NCBI GenBank assembly: GCA_050246635.1
Contig: JBFWVR010000008.1
Location: forward strand, 1-64,000
Source: JBFWVR01 sp050246635
GTDB taxonomy: Bacteria; Acidobacteriota; Vicinamibacteria; Vicinamibacterales; UBA2999
DNA length: 64,000 bases
Direction of reading: 5' to 3'
In this document: positions 24,960 to 33,745 of the stretch, piece after piece
How the letters are laid out: each line of letters begins with the position of its first letter
Position numbering within the stretch: the stretch's first letter is position 1
Notes under the pieces: model-generated
Seen by the model: the letters and a program-made list of their open reading frames with translations, nothing else
What the model was told of the DNA's origin: nothing
Databases searched by the model: none
Made by a program: the position numbers and the translations under genes

Positions 24960-25735
24960 TGTCCGCGGGGCTCCGGACGCCGCTGCTGGACTTCTTCCGG
25001 CGCGGCGAGGTGGCCCGCGACGTGCGTTTGCTCGCCGCGCAGGGCGCCATCGCGCCGCGGCCCCTCGAGCAACTCGCCCTTCTCGTCCTCCTCACCACTG
25101 ACGCCGACGCCGAGATTCGCGCCACCGCTGACACCACGCTCGCGCGCATCCCGGGAGACGTGCTGGCCGGCTTCCTCGCGCGCGGCGAGGTGCCGGAGGA
25201 GCTGCGGAGCTTCTTCGCCGCGCGTGGCGTGTCGCCGGCGTCGGAGCCGGGAGACGCGGCCGATCTGCTCCCGTCGCCCGCGACCGGCGACGAGGAGGCC
25301 GAGCCCGCCACCGCGGAGGCACGCGCCTCGCTCGTCCAGCGCGTGGCGGCGATGAGCGTGCCCGAACGCGTGAAGGCCGCGATGAAGGGCAGTCGCGAGA
25401 TGCGCGCCGTGCTGGTGCGTGATCCCAACAAGCTCGTGGCGCTGTCGGTGCTGAGCAGCCCGAAGCTCACCGAGGCCGAGGTCGAGGCCATTGCGCGGAT
25501 GGGGAGCGTCGCCGAGGACGTGCTGCGCACCATCGGGCACTCGCGGGCCTGGACGAAGAACTACGGGATCCTCTCGGCGCTCGTGAAGAACCCGAAGACG
25601 CCCATCCCGCTGTCGCTGACGCTGCTGGCGCGGCTCAACGATCGCGACGCGAAGGCCGTGTCGATCGATCGGAACGTGCCGGAGCCCCTCCGGATCGCGG
25701 CGCGGAAGCGGGTCGTCCTGGGCGAGCGGCGCTGA
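24959..25735 (+). CDS. Uncharacterised helical-repeat protein
   Basis: 258 residues, soluble, with no signal peptide and no recognised name. Two helix-rich regions (about 1-90 and 125-258) flank an acidic linker. The second reads MKGSREMRAVLVRDPNKLV, then SVLSSPKLTEAEVEAIARM and GILSALVKNPKTPIPLSL, a pattern resembling leucine-rich/HEAT-like variant repeats. Its ATG overlaps the RodZ-like stop (TGATG), so the two are coupled. The last 101 nt overlap the convergent gene at 25635. Confidence 0.8.
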   Translation: MSAGLRTPLLDFFRRGEVARDVRLLAAQGAIAPRPLEQLALLVLLTTDADAEIRATADTTLARIPGDVLAGFLARGEVPEELRSFFAARGVSPASEPGDAADLLPSPATGDEEAEPATAEARASLVQRVAAMSVPERVKAAMKGSREMRAVLVRDPNKLVALSVLSSPKLTEAEVEAIARMGSVAEDVLRTIGHSRAWTKNYGILSALVKNPKTPIPLSLTLLARLNDRDAKAVSIDRNVPEPLRIAARKRVVLGERR

Positions 25736-25907
25736 CCTTCCACTCCGATCGCATCTGCGAGAGGCCGTCCATGTAGACGGCCGCGCGCTCGCGCTCCTCG
25801 TCGGTCTCCATCGCCTTGAGCAGGTCGATGGCACGGGCGAGGTCCCGCTCGATGGTGGACTTCGTGGCGCCGTAATAGAGCTGCTTGATCTCGTCGAGCT
25901 TCGACAT
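25635..25907 (-). CDS. Small protein, conserved-looking N-terminus with basic tail
   Basis: A 90-residue frame beginning MSKLDEIKQLYYGATKSTIE and continuing with a helical region up to about residue 57 (DGLSQMRSEWKV). After that it becomes a low-complexity Arg/Ser/Pro tail that lies antisense over the end of the convergent gene. The helical part looks like a real protein. The tail may be the by-product of a lost stop codon. The function is unknown. Confidence 0.65.
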   Translation of the reverse strand: MSKLDEIKQLYYGATKSTIERDLARAIDLLKAMETDEERERAAVYMDGLSQMRSEWKVSAARPGRPASAPRSGGAPARSDRSTRPSRRDR

Positions 25908-25953
25908 GGGAACGTCCGCCGCGATCCGCGGGTCCTTGCTGTTCGAGCCCCGA

Positions 25954-27687
25954 TTATACGGACTTCCGGTGCCGCCGCAGCGCCTTGCGGAAGCGGGCCA
26001 GCGGCAGCGTGTTCAGGACGTCGGCCGGGCCTGCCCAGGCGCGCCGCGCGACCACGACGCCCCAGCGGCGCAGGGCGAGCGCGGCGGTGGCGTGCGCGTC
26101 GGTCGAGACCAGCAGCTTCACGCCGCGTTCGCGCGCCAGCCGGGCGTGGGCGTCGTTCAGGTCGAGCCGATCGACCTGGCAGTTGATCTCCATCGCGACG
26201 CCGTGGTGCGCCGCATGGTCGATCACCTGGCCCATGTGCGCTTTCGAGGCCTCCCGGCGCAGGAGCAGGCGGTTGGTCGGGTGTCCCAGGATGTCCACCC
26301 AGGGGTTCTCGATGGCCCGGAACATCCGGTCGGTCATCTCGGCCTCGTCCTGCTGCATTGCCGAATGGACCGAGGCGATCACGAGATCGAGTTCCGCGAG
26401 GCAGTCGTCCGCCAGGTCCATGCGCCCGTCCGGCAGGATGTCGCACTCGATGCCGGCCAGCACGGTGATGCCCTCCGTGCGGGCGTCGAGCTCGCGGATG
26501 CGCCGCGCGTGGGCCAGGGCGCGTGTCTCGTCGAGGCCGTTCGCCATGGCCAGGGCCTGGCTGTGGTCGGTGATGGCGATGTACTCGTGGCCGAGCGCGC
26601 GGGCGGCCGCAACCATCGCCTCCAGGGAGTCCCGGCCGTCCGTCTCGGTGGTGTGCATGTGCACGTCGCCGCGCAGGTGTCGTTCCTCGAGCAACGCCGG
26701 CAAGGTCCCCGTCTCGGCCGCCTCGACCTCGCCGCGGTTCTCGCGGAGCTCGGGGGGAACGAGGGCCAGCCCGAGCGCGGCGTAGATCCCCGCCTCGTCG
26801 TCGCCCGCGACCTGCGTCTCGTCGTCGGCGCGGAAGAGCCCGTACTCGTTCAGGCGCAGCCCGCGCGCCAGGGCCCGGTCGCGCAGCACGATGTTGTGAG
26901 CCTTGCTGCCGGTGAAGTACTGGAGGGCGGCGCCCCGGCTGGCAGGTGCCACCAGTCGGAGGTCCACCTGGAACCCGCCCCGGATGAGCACGCTCGACTT
27001 CGTCTCGCCCTGGCCGAGAATCCGTTCCACGTCCGGATGGCCGGTGAAGGTCGCCATCAGCGACGGGTCGCCGCCGACGGCGAGGATGTCGAGGTCGCCG
27101 CACGTGTCGACGCCGCGCCGCAGGCTGCCGACCGGCTCGAAGTCGACCTCCGGCGCGCGCTCGCGCAGCCAGCGGACGAGGCTGTCGGCGAGCTGGCTGG
27201 TGTCGGCCAGGAGGTGCCGCCCCACGCGCTTGCGCTGCTCGTCGAGCGCCTTCAGCAGCAGCTGCTCCTTCTTGGGGCCCATGCCCTTGAGGCCCCGCAG
27301 GCGTCCGGCCCTGGCGGCTGCCTCGAGGTCGTCCAGCGAGGCGATGCGCAGGTCCTTGTACAGCAGGGCGACCGTCTTCGGGCCGACCCCCTGGAGGCGC
27401 AGCACGTCGAGGAGGGTGGGCGGGAACTCCTGCAGCAACTGGTCGCGGATCGCGCAGGTGCCGGTCTGCGCGAGCTCGCGGATGCGGGTCGCGAGGTCCT
27501 TGCCGATGCCGGGCCACTCGCGCAGCGCCGCCTCGTCCAGGTCGGCAACGCGCTCGCCGCTCTGCGCGACCATGTCGGCGGCGTTGCGGTACGCACGAAT
27601 CTTGAAGGGATTGTCGCCGCGGATTTCGAGCAGGTCGCCGATCTCGCCAAGCGCCCGGGCAATGCCGGCGTTCTCAAGCCCCGGCAT
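25954..27687 (-). CDS. polX: DNA polymerase X family protein with PHP domain
   Basis: A 577-residue repair polymerase. The N-terminus has helix-hairpin-helix elements (REWPGIGKDLATRI, LQGVGPKTVALLY, LKGMGPKKEQLLL). The polymerase-beta nucleotidyltransferase core follows (GSLRRGVDTCGDLDILAVG, with metal-binding Asp, and QVDLRLV). The C-terminal PHP phosphoesterase has GDVHMHTTETDGRDSLEAM, YIAITDHSQALAMANG and LVSTDAHAT. It should act in base-excision repair, with 3'-5' nuclease from the PHP domain. It overlaps the GHMP kinase stop by 14 nt. Confidence 0.94.
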   Translation of the reverse strand: MPGLENAGIARALGEIGDLLEIRGDNPFKIRAYRNAADMVAQSGERVADLDEAALREWPGIGKDLATRIRELAQTGTCAIRDQLLQEFPPTLLDVLRLQGVGPKTVALLYKDLRIASLDDLEAAARAGRLRGLKGMGPKKEQLLLKALDEQRKRVGRHLLADTSQLADSLVRWLRERAPEVDFEPVGSLRRGVDTCGDLDILAVGGDPSLMATFTGHPDVERILGQGETKSSVLIRGGFQVDLRLVAPASRGAALQYFTGSKAHNIVLRDRALARGLRLNEYGLFRADDETQVAGDDEAGIYAALGLALVPPELRENRGEVEAAETGTLPALLEERHLRGDVHMHTTETDGRDSLEAMVAAARALGHEYIAITDHSQALAMANGLDETRALAHARRIRELDARTEGITVLAGIECDILPDGRMDLADDCLAELDLVIASVHSAMQQDEAEMTDRMFRAIENPWVDILGHPTNRLLLRREASKAHMGQVIDHAAHHGVAMEINCQVDRLDLNDAHARLARERGVKLLVSTDAHATAALALRRWGVVVARRAWAGPADVLNTLPLARFRKALRRHRKSV

Positions 27688-28681
27688 CGACCTGCAGCCC
27701 CTCGGTTTCGATGTCGAAGTCCAGCAGGCGCGCGCCGCCGGCGGCCAGCGCCGCGCGGACGTCCGGCACGCGGGCGGGCGGCACCAGGCAGAACAGGCAG
27801 CCGCCGCCCCCGGCTCCGCACACCTTGGCCGCCTGCGCTCCCGCCGCCACGGCCCGGCCGATGAGGTCGTCGACGAGCGGCGTCGTGACGCCGGGCGCCA
27901 GCCGCTTGCGGTTCTCCCACTCCACGGCGAGGTGCCGGCCGACGGCATCCCAGTCGCCGCGCACCAGTGCCTCCCGCATGCCGGCCGCGGTGTCACGGAT
28001 GCGCTCGAAGCAGTCGAACACATGGGCGTCGCCATCGATGTGGCGCTTGATGATCTCCCAGTTGTTCGTCCCGGAGTCGCGGGGAGCGCCCGTATAGCAG
28101 AGCACGACGCGGGCGCGCAGTTCGTCTGGTGAAACCGCCAGCGGAACCCGCCGGACGACGCCGGCCTCGAACTCGAGGGCGGAGATGCCGCCGTACATCG
28201 CCGGACGATAGTCCTGGAGCCCGGTGGGCACCTTGATCACCTGTGCCTCGACGTCCTGCGCGATCCGCATCAGGGCGTCGGGGCCGTGGCCACCACCGGT
28301 CCAGCGGTCGAGCACACCGCAGACGGCGATGTTCAGCGCCGAGGATCCCGCGATGCCCGCCCCCGCCGGCGACTCGCAGGCCGTCGTCATGATCACGCCG
28401 CCGACGCCAAAGCGGTGGGCGAGGCGGGAGAGCAGCGGCAGCGTCGTGTCGTGGGCGAGCGCCTCCGGCGAGGTGAGCCGCACCCGGCGGCCGGTGTCCT
28501 CCGAGATCAGGGTCACGGCCTCGTCTGGTGCCGTCTCGAGGCGGACCGAGGCGCGCAGGCTGATGGCGGCGTGCAGCGTGGAGGCGCCGGGATGGAACAG
28601 GTAGAGCGGCCAGATGTCAATCGTGCCGCCGGCGAGGTCGATTCGCGTCGGCGCGGAGGCGAAGAGGCGCACGACCGCCAT
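27674..28681 (-). CDS. GHMP-family sugar kinase
   Basis: A 335-residue small-molecule kinase. Motifs are SAPTRIDLAGGTIDIWPLY (N-terminal substrate loop), ACESPAGAGIAGSSALNIAV (ATP loop) and KVCGAGGGGCLFCLV (C-terminal glycine motif). It most resembles the heptose-7-phosphate/fucose kinase branch, but the substrate is not certain. The ATG at 28681 sits within a TATAAT-like sequence. A GTG three codons later (28672) would be the start of a leaderless mRNA from that box. It is divergent from nagZ. Confidence 0.88.
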   Translation of the reverse strand: MAVVRLFASAPTRIDLAGGTIDIWPLYLFHPGASTLHAAISLRASVRLETAPDEAVTLISEDTGRRVRLTSPEALAHDTTLPLLSRLAHRFGVGGVIMTTACESPAGAGIAGSSALNIAVCGVLDRWTGGGHGPDALMRIAQDVEAQVIKVPTGLQDYRPAMYGGISALEFEAGVVRRVPLAVSPDELRARVVLCYTGAPRDSGTNNWEIIKRHIDGDAHVFDCFERIRDTAAGMREALVRGDWDAVGRHLAVEWENRKRLAPGVTTPLVDDLIGRAVAAGAQAAKVCGAGGGGCLFCLVPPARVPDVRAALAAGGARLLDFDIETEGLQVDAGA

Positions 28682-28687
28682 TATAAT
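28680..28687. promoter_or_regulatory. Two-way -10 box between GHMP kinase and nagZ
   Basis: The core ATTATAAT reads TATAAT on both strands (28682-28687 plus, 28685-28680 minus). On the plus strand it ends 11 nt before the nagZ ATG; on the minus strand it overlaps the annotated kinase ATG. No good -35 box is visible on the plus side. Confidence 0.5.
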
Positions 28688-28698
28688 TCCGTGAGGAC

Positions 28699-29793
28699 AT
28701 GCCTTCGGCGACACGGCGCGCAATCGGACAGCTGCTCATCGGCAGCTTCGCGGGAACCAGCCTGCCGGTCGAGCTCCGGGCCCTCGCGCGCGAGTTCGAC
28801 CTCGGTGGCGCGATCCTGTTCGCACGCAACGTCGAGGCGCCCGAGCAGGTCACCGAGCTGTCGGCCGAGATCGAGGCGCTCGGGGTCGAGGCGCCGGCGT
28901 GGGTGAGCGTCGACCAGGAGGGCGGGCGGGTCGCCCGCCTCAAGGCCCCGTTCACGGAGTGGCCGCCGATGGCGGTGCTCGGCCGCGCCGGTTCCGGGGA
29001 TCTTGCGGGCCGGTTCGCCCGGGCCCTGGCCGCCGAGCTGCGGGCCGTGGGCATCACGCTCGACTATGCGCCGGTCCTCGACATCCACACGAACCCCAGG
29101 AACCCGGTCATCGGGGACCGTGCGCTGTCGGATCGCGCCGCCGACGTCGCGCGCCTCGGCGCGGTGCTCGTCCGCGAGTTGCAGGCGGGTGGCATCGCGG
29201 CCTGCGGCAAGCACTTTCCGGGGCACGGCGACACGAGCACCGACTCGCACCTCGAGCTGCCGCTGGTCGAGCATCCACCGGACCGCCTGCGCGCCGTGGA
29301 GTTCGAGCCCTTCCGCGCCGCCATCAGCGCCGAGTGCGCGTTCATGATGACTGCGCACGTGCTGGTGCCCGCGCTCGATGAACAGCGCCCGGCGACGCTC
29401 TCGCCGGCCGTCGTGCAGGCCCTGCTCCGCGAGGAGCTCGGCTTCGACGGCGTGATCCTGAGTGACGACCTCGAGATGAAGGCCGTCAGCGACCGGTGGA
29501 CGGTGCCCGACGCCGCGGTGCAGGCCATCGCGGCGGGGTGCGACGGCGTGCTGGTCTGTGCCGGCGACGTGGACCGGCAGGCGGCCGTCCTCGAGGCGCT
29601 CGTCAAGGCGGTCGAGACGGGGGAGATCACGTCCCGGCGCCTGGACGACGCGCTGACGCGGCTGCGACGCGTGAAGGGGCGCTTCCTTGCCGGGACGCGC
29701 CCGGGCACGTCGGCACGCCTGAAGGCCCTCCGTGGCGTGCTCGGCCGCGACGAGCACCAGGCCCTCGCGCGGGAAATGGCCACCTTCCTGTGA
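28699..29793 (+). CDS. nagZ: Beta-N-acetylhexosaminidase NagZ
   Basis: Glycoside hydrolase family 3 enzyme that removes GlcNAc from anhydro-muropeptides. 364 residues with GGAILFARNVE, VSVDQEGGRVARLK, LDYAPVLDIHTNPRNPVIGDR and the catalytic His-Asp loop CGKHFPGHGDTSTDSHLELP. The Asp nucleophile lies in VILSDDLEMKAV. It heads a muropeptide recycling operon with ldcA and mpl. No signal peptide is seen, fitting a cytoplasmic recycling role. Confidence 0.95.
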   Translation: MPSATRRAIGQLLIGSFAGTSLPVELRALAREFDLGGAILFARNVEAPEQVTELSAEIEALGVEAPAWVSVDQEGGRVARLKAPFTEWPPMAVLGRAGSGDLAGRFARALAAELRAVGITLDYAPVLDIHTNPRNPVIGDRALSDRAADVARLGAVLVRELQAGGIAACGKHFPGHGDTSTDSHLELPLVEHPPDRLRAVEFEPFRAAISAECAFMMTAHVLVPALDEQRPATLSPAVVQALLREELGFDGVILSDDLEMKAVSDRWTVPDAAVQAIAAGCDGVLVCAGDVDRQAAVLEALVKAVETGEITSRRLDDALTRLRRVKGRFLAGTRPGTSARLKALRGVLGRDEHQALAREMATFL

Positions 29794-30710
29794 TCCGGCC
29801 CCGCCGCCTTCCACCCGGAGCCAGGATTGCCCTGGTGGCGCCGGCCAGTCCCTTCAAGGCCGAGGACCTCGAGCGCGGCATCGCCGAGCTGAGACACCTC
29901 GGCTTCGAGCCCGTCCACGACCCCCGGATCCTCGAGCGGACAGGCTACGTGGCCGGGACGGCGGCGACGCGGGCGGCGGTGTTGCACGCGGCGTGGAGCG
30001 ATCCCGCCGTGGCGGGCATAGTTGCGGTGCGCGGTGGCTACGGCAGCCAGCAGGTGCTGCCGCTGCTCGACCCGGCGCTCATGCGCGCGTCGCGGGCGGC
30101 CTTCATCGGGTACAGCGACACGACGGCCCTGCTGGCCTGGCACCTGCGGCACGGGATGGCCTGCGTGCATGGCCCCATGCTCGAGGCGCGGCTGGCGGCC
30201 GGTGGGGAGGGGTACGATCGGTCCTCGTTCCTGGCCGCCGTGACCCGTCCGGCGCCGATGGGGCTGTTGGAGCCACCAGGGCTCGAGGTGCTGCGTGCCG
30301 GCGAGGCGTCGGGTACGCTCGTCGGAGGCACGCTGACGCAGCTGGCCGCGCTGCTCGGCACGCCGTTCGCCTACGACCCGCCGGACGGGGCCGTGCTGTT
30401 CCTCGAGGACGTCGGCGAGCGTCCGTACCGCATCGATCGTGTCTTCACCCAGTTGCGGCAGGCGGGCTTCTTCGCCCGGGCCTCCGCCATCGTCTTCGGC
30501 GAGTTCCCGCGGTGCGACGAGCCTGGCGGCACGCCCGCGATCCGCGACGTGCTGCGGGAGCTGACGGAAGGCTTCGCGGGGCCGGTGCTGTTCGGCCTGC
30601 CCTCGGGCCACACCACCGGCCCGGTCTGGACCCTGCCGTTCGGCGTGCGCGCGACGGTGCGCGCCGCGGGTCGTCCTGCGGTCGTGATCGAGGAGGCACT
30701 GGTCGACTGA
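29790..30710 (+). CDS. ldcA: Muramoyltetrapeptide LD-carboxypeptidase
   Basis: S66 serine peptidase that trims the terminal D-Ala from recycled tetrapeptides. 306 residues with GARIALVAPASPF, VAVRGGYGSQQVLPLLD, the nucleophile motif FIGYSDTTALLAW, HGPM, LEDVGERPYRIDR and GLPSGHTTG. The GTG start at 29790 overlaps the nagZ stop by 4 nt. Confidence 0.93.
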   Translation: MIRPRRLPPGARIALVAPASPFKAEDLERGIAELRHLGFEPVHDPRILERTGYVAGTAATRAAVLHAAWSDPAVAGIVAVRGGYGSQQVLPLLDPALMRASRAAFIGYSDTTALLAWHLRHGMACVHGPMLEARLAAGGEGYDRSSFLAAVTRPAPMGLLEPPGLEVLRAGEASGTLVGGTLTQLAALLGTPFAYDPPDGAVLFLEDVGERPYRIDRVFTQLRQAGFFARASAIVFGEFPRCDEPGGTPAIRDVLRELTEGFAGPVLFGLPSGHTTGPVWTLPFGVRATVRAAGRPAVVIEEALVD

Positions 30711-30711
30711 C

Positions 30712-32127
30712 ATGCAAGTCCACCTGATCGGGATCTGCGGCACCGCCATGGCGACGCTGGCCGCATTGCTCAAGCGCCGCGGCCATGACGTGCGTGGCTC
30801 CGACAGCCATGTCTATCCGCCCATGAGCGACTTCCTCGCGGCCGAGGGAATCCCCATCCTCGACGGCTACGACGAGTCGCACATCCGCGACGGGCTCGAC
30901 CTCGTGGTCGTGGGCAACGCCATCTCACGGGGGAATCCCGAGCTCGAGGCCGTGCTCGACCGCAAGGTGCGGTTCACGTCGCTGCCGGAGGCCATCCGCG
31001 ATCACTTCCTGTGGGACGCGCGGTCGATCGTGCTCGCAGGCACGCACGGGAAGACGACGACCACGTCGCTGACGGGGTGGCTGCTGGCGGCCGGCGGCGC
31101 GGACCCGACCGTGCTCGTCGGGGGCATCGCGCGCAACTTCGGGGAGACCGGATCGAGCTACCGCATCGGCCGCCCCGGCGGGCCGTTCGTGATCGAGGGC
31201 GACGAGTACGACAGCGCGTTCTTCGACAAGACCGCGAAGTTCCTGAAGTACCTGCCGGACATCGCGGTGATCGGCAACCTCGAGTTCGATCATGCCGACA
31301 TCTACGCCGATCTGGAGGCGCTGCGCGTGGCGTTCCGCCGGCTGGTGAACCTGGTGCCGCGCGGGGGCCTGACCGTGCTTGGTGCTGACAGCCCCGAGGC
31401 GGCGGCGCTGGCGGCCGGCGCCCGGAGCCGGGTCGTGACGTTCGGCACGGCACCCGGCGCGGACTGGCAGGCCGTGGACGTGCAACCGGCCGGCCCGCCT
31501 GGATCGTCGGCGGCCGCGAGCACGGCTTTCCACGTCCGTCGCGGAGGCGAGGACCTCGGCCGCTTCGTCGTGCCGCTCGTCGGTGCCCACAACGTCCGGA
31601 ACGCCCTGGCGGCGCTCATCGTGGGCACCGAGTGCGGCGTGGCCATCGAGGCCCTGCGCGACGGCCTCGCGGGGTTCCTGGGCGTCAAGCGGCGCCTGGA
31701 GGTCGTCGGCGAGCGGCACGGCGTGCGTGTCTACGACGACTTTGCCCATCACCCCACGGCGGTCGCCGAGACGCTGGCCGCCGTGCGGGCCGCCGAGCCC
31801 GGGCGGCGGCTCTGGGCCATCTTCGAGCCGCGCTCGGCCTCGTCCTGCCGGCGCGTGTTCCAGGCCGACTTCGCGCGGGCGTTCCGCGCGGCCGACGAAG
31901 TGATCGTCGCGTCCGTGTTCCGCTCGACGCTGCCCGAGGCGGAGCGTCTCAGCGAAGCCACGCTCGTGGCCGACCTGGTGGCGGCGGGCACGCCGGCCCG
32001 CCACCTGCCGGACGTGGACGCGATCGTGTCGGCGGTGGCAAGCGAGGCCCGCGACGGCGACCTGGTCGTGATCATGTCCAACGGCGGCTTTGGCGGCATC
32101 CACCGCCGGCTGGTCGAGGCGCTCTGA
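30712..32127 (+). CDS. mpl: UDP-N-acetylmuramate:murein tripeptide ligase
   Basis: Attaches recycled L-Ala-gamma-D-Glu-Dap to UDP-MurNAc, bypassing MurC, MurD and MurE. 471 residues of the Mur ligase fold: MQVHLIGICGTAMATLAALL, the P-loop VLAGTHGKTTTTSL, EGDEYDSAFFDKTAKFLKY, GNLEFDHADIY, YDDFAHHPTAV and FEPRSASSCRR. The IGICGTAM start and FFDK segment favour Mpl over MurC. It starts one base after the ldcA stop. Confidence 0.95.
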   Translation: MQVHLIGICGTAMATLAALLKRRGHDVRGSDSHVYPPMSDFLAAEGIPILDGYDESHIRDGLDLVVVGNAISRGNPELEAVLDRKVRFTSLPEAIRDHFLWDARSIVLAGTHGKTTTTSLTGWLLAAGGADPTVLVGGIARNFGETGSSYRIGRPGGPFVIEGDEYDSAFFDKTAKFLKYLPDIAVIGNLEFDHADIYADLEALRVAFRRLVNLVPRGGLTVLGADSPEAAALAAGARSRVVTFGTAPGADWQAVDVQPAGPPGSSAAASTAFHVRRGGEDLGRFVVPLVGAHNVRNALAALIVGTECGVAIEALRDGLAGFLGVKRRLEVVGERHGVRVYDDFAHHPTAVAETLAAVRAAEPGRRLWAIFEPRSASSCRRVFQADFARAFRAADEVIVASVFRSTLPEAERLSEATLVADLVAAGTPARHLPDVDAIVSAVASEARDGDLVVIMSNGGFGGIHRRLVEAL

Positions 32128-32786
32128 TGGAGGTCCGTTTGGTCAGCGACACGCTGATCCTCGTGGACCTCGGCCAGCGGATCGATCCGGGCATCAACGC
32201 GGGTGCGATTGCGCTGGCGCGGCGGCTCTCGGCGGCGGCCGTCCGCGGCGTGCGGGACGTCGTGCCGTCGTATTGCAGTGTCGGCGTCCATATCGATCCC
32301 CTGCTGGTCGACTTGCCGGCGCTCGAGCGGCTGATCGAGCGGGAAGGTCGCGACCTTGCCGGGGAGGCGCCACCGGAGGCACGGGCCCCGGTGGAGATTC
32401 CCGTGCGTTACGGCGGCGAAGCCGGGCCGGACCTCGACGCACTCGCCGCGCATGCCGGCTTGACGGTCGCGGAGGTCGTCCAGCTCCACACGGAGCGGCT
32501 GCACCGTGTGTACATGCTCGGCTTCGTCCCGGGATTTGCCTACATGGGGGGCGTCGACCCACGCATTGCGGCGCCCCGGCATCGTGTGCCGCGCGAGCGG
32601 GTGCCGGCCGGGTCGGTCGGGATTGCCGGGGAGCAGACGGGGATCTATCCAATCGAGACACCCGGCGGGTGGCAGATCATCGGCCGGACGGATCTCGCGG
32701 TCTTCGACGCCGCGCGCGATCCGGCCTGCCTGCTCGCACCGGGCGATCTCGTGCGGTTCGTGGCGATCGAGGTGGGGACACGATGA
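32127..32786 (+). CDS. pxpB: 5-oxoprolinase subunit B (KipI family)
   Basis: Partner subunit of the ATP-dependent PxpABC 5-oxoprolinase, which opens pyroglutamate to glutamate. 219 residues, with VPSYCSVGVHIDP, YMLGFVPGFAYMGGVDPRI, PRERVPAGSVGIAGEQTGIY and PGGWQIIGRT. It starts on the last base of the mpl stop (TGATG) and overlaps pxpC. The third subunit gene, pxpA, is not in the window. Confidence 0.92.
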   Translation: MEVRLVSDTLILVDLGQRIDPGINAGAIALARRLSAAAVRGVRDVVPSYCSVGVHIDPLLVDLPALERLIEREGRDLAGEAPPEARAPVEIPVRYGGEAGPDLDALAAHAGLTVAEVVQLHTERLHRVYMLGFVPGFAYMGGVDPRIAAPRHRVPRERVPAGSVGIAGEQTGIYPIETPGGWQIIGRTDLAVFDAARDPACLLAPGDLVRFVAIEVGTR

Positions 32787-33745
32787 GCGACCGGCGAGTG
32801 CGTGTGGTGCGCCCCGGTCTCCAGACGACGGTGCAGGACATCGGACGCTGGGGGCACCAGGCGCTCGGGGTGCCGGTGGCCGGACCGATGGACGCCTTCT
32901 CGCACCGGCTCGCGAACATGCTGGTGGGCAACGACCATCGGGCGGCGACGCTCGAGGTCACGCTCATCGGTCCCGAGCTCGTGTTCGACGCCGAGGCGCT
33001 GGTCGTGGTCACGGGCGCCGACTTCGACGTGACGGCTGACGGCCAGTGGATGGAGGTGGGCACGGCCTTCACGGTCCGCCCTGGCACGCACGTGCGATTC
33101 GCCCGCCGCCGCGCGGGCGCCCGGGCCTACATCGGCATCTCCGGCGGCATCGCCACGCCGCCGGTGCTCGGCAGCCGCGCGACCCATGTGCTGACCGGCA
33201 TGGGAGGCCTCGCGGGGCGGGCGCTGCAGGCCGGCGACGAACTGCCGCTCGGAGCCGAGCCGCCGGCGCAGGTGCCGATCCGCCGCGCCATCGGCCTGAC
33301 GCTGCCGAGCCGTGGCCGCGCCCGTCTGCGTGTCCTGCCGGGCGCGCAGGACGAATGGTTCGCGCCGGACGCCTTCACGGCGTTCCGGACCATCAGTTTC
33401 CGGGTGTCGCCGCGCTCGAACCGCATGGGGTACCGGCTCGAGGGGCCGCCGCTGCCGAGGGGCCGCGCCGGCGAGCCCATCTCCGAGCCCGTGGCGATGG
33501 GCGCCATCCAGGTGCCGGCGGCCGGCGAGCCCATCCTGCTCATGGCCGATCGGCAGACGGCCGGGGGCTATCCGAAGATTGGCACGGTGATCGCCGCCGA
33601 CCTCCCGGTCGCGGCCCAACTCGCGCCTGGCGATGCCATCGACTTCGACTTCTGCACGCGCCAGGAGGCGGCTGCCGCCCTGATCGCGCGCGAACGGCAG
33701 TTGCTCCGCTATACCGACCTGAGGACCGATGAGCCCGTTCGCTGA
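32783..33745 (+). CDS. pxpC: 5-oxoprolinase subunit C (KipA family)
   Basis: 320-residue biotin-dependent-carboxylase-like protein pairing with PxpB. Motifs are VRPGLQTTVQDIGRWGHQALGVPVAGPMD, SHRLANMLVGND, AYIGISGGIATPPVLGSRAT, RVLPGAQDEWF, SPRSNRMGYRLEGPPL and LLMADRQTAGGYPKIGTVI. ATG 32783 overlaps the pxpB stop; the end overlaps murB by 17 nt. Confidence 0.93.
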   Translation: MSDRRVRVVRPGLQTTVQDIGRWGHQALGVPVAGPMDAFSHRLANMLVGNDHRAATLEVTLIGPELVFDAEALVVVTGADFDVTADGQWMEVGTAFTVRPGTHVRFARRRAGARAYIGISGGIATPPVLGSRATHVLTGMGGLAGRALQAGDELPLGAEPPAQVPIRRAIGLTLPSRGRARLRVLPGAQDEWFAPDAFTAFRTISFRVSPRSNRMGYRLEGPPLPRGRAGEPISEPVAMGAIQVPAAGEPILLMADRQTAGGYPKIGTVIAADLPVAAQLAPGDAIDFDFCTRQEAAAALIARERQLLRYTDLRTDEPVR

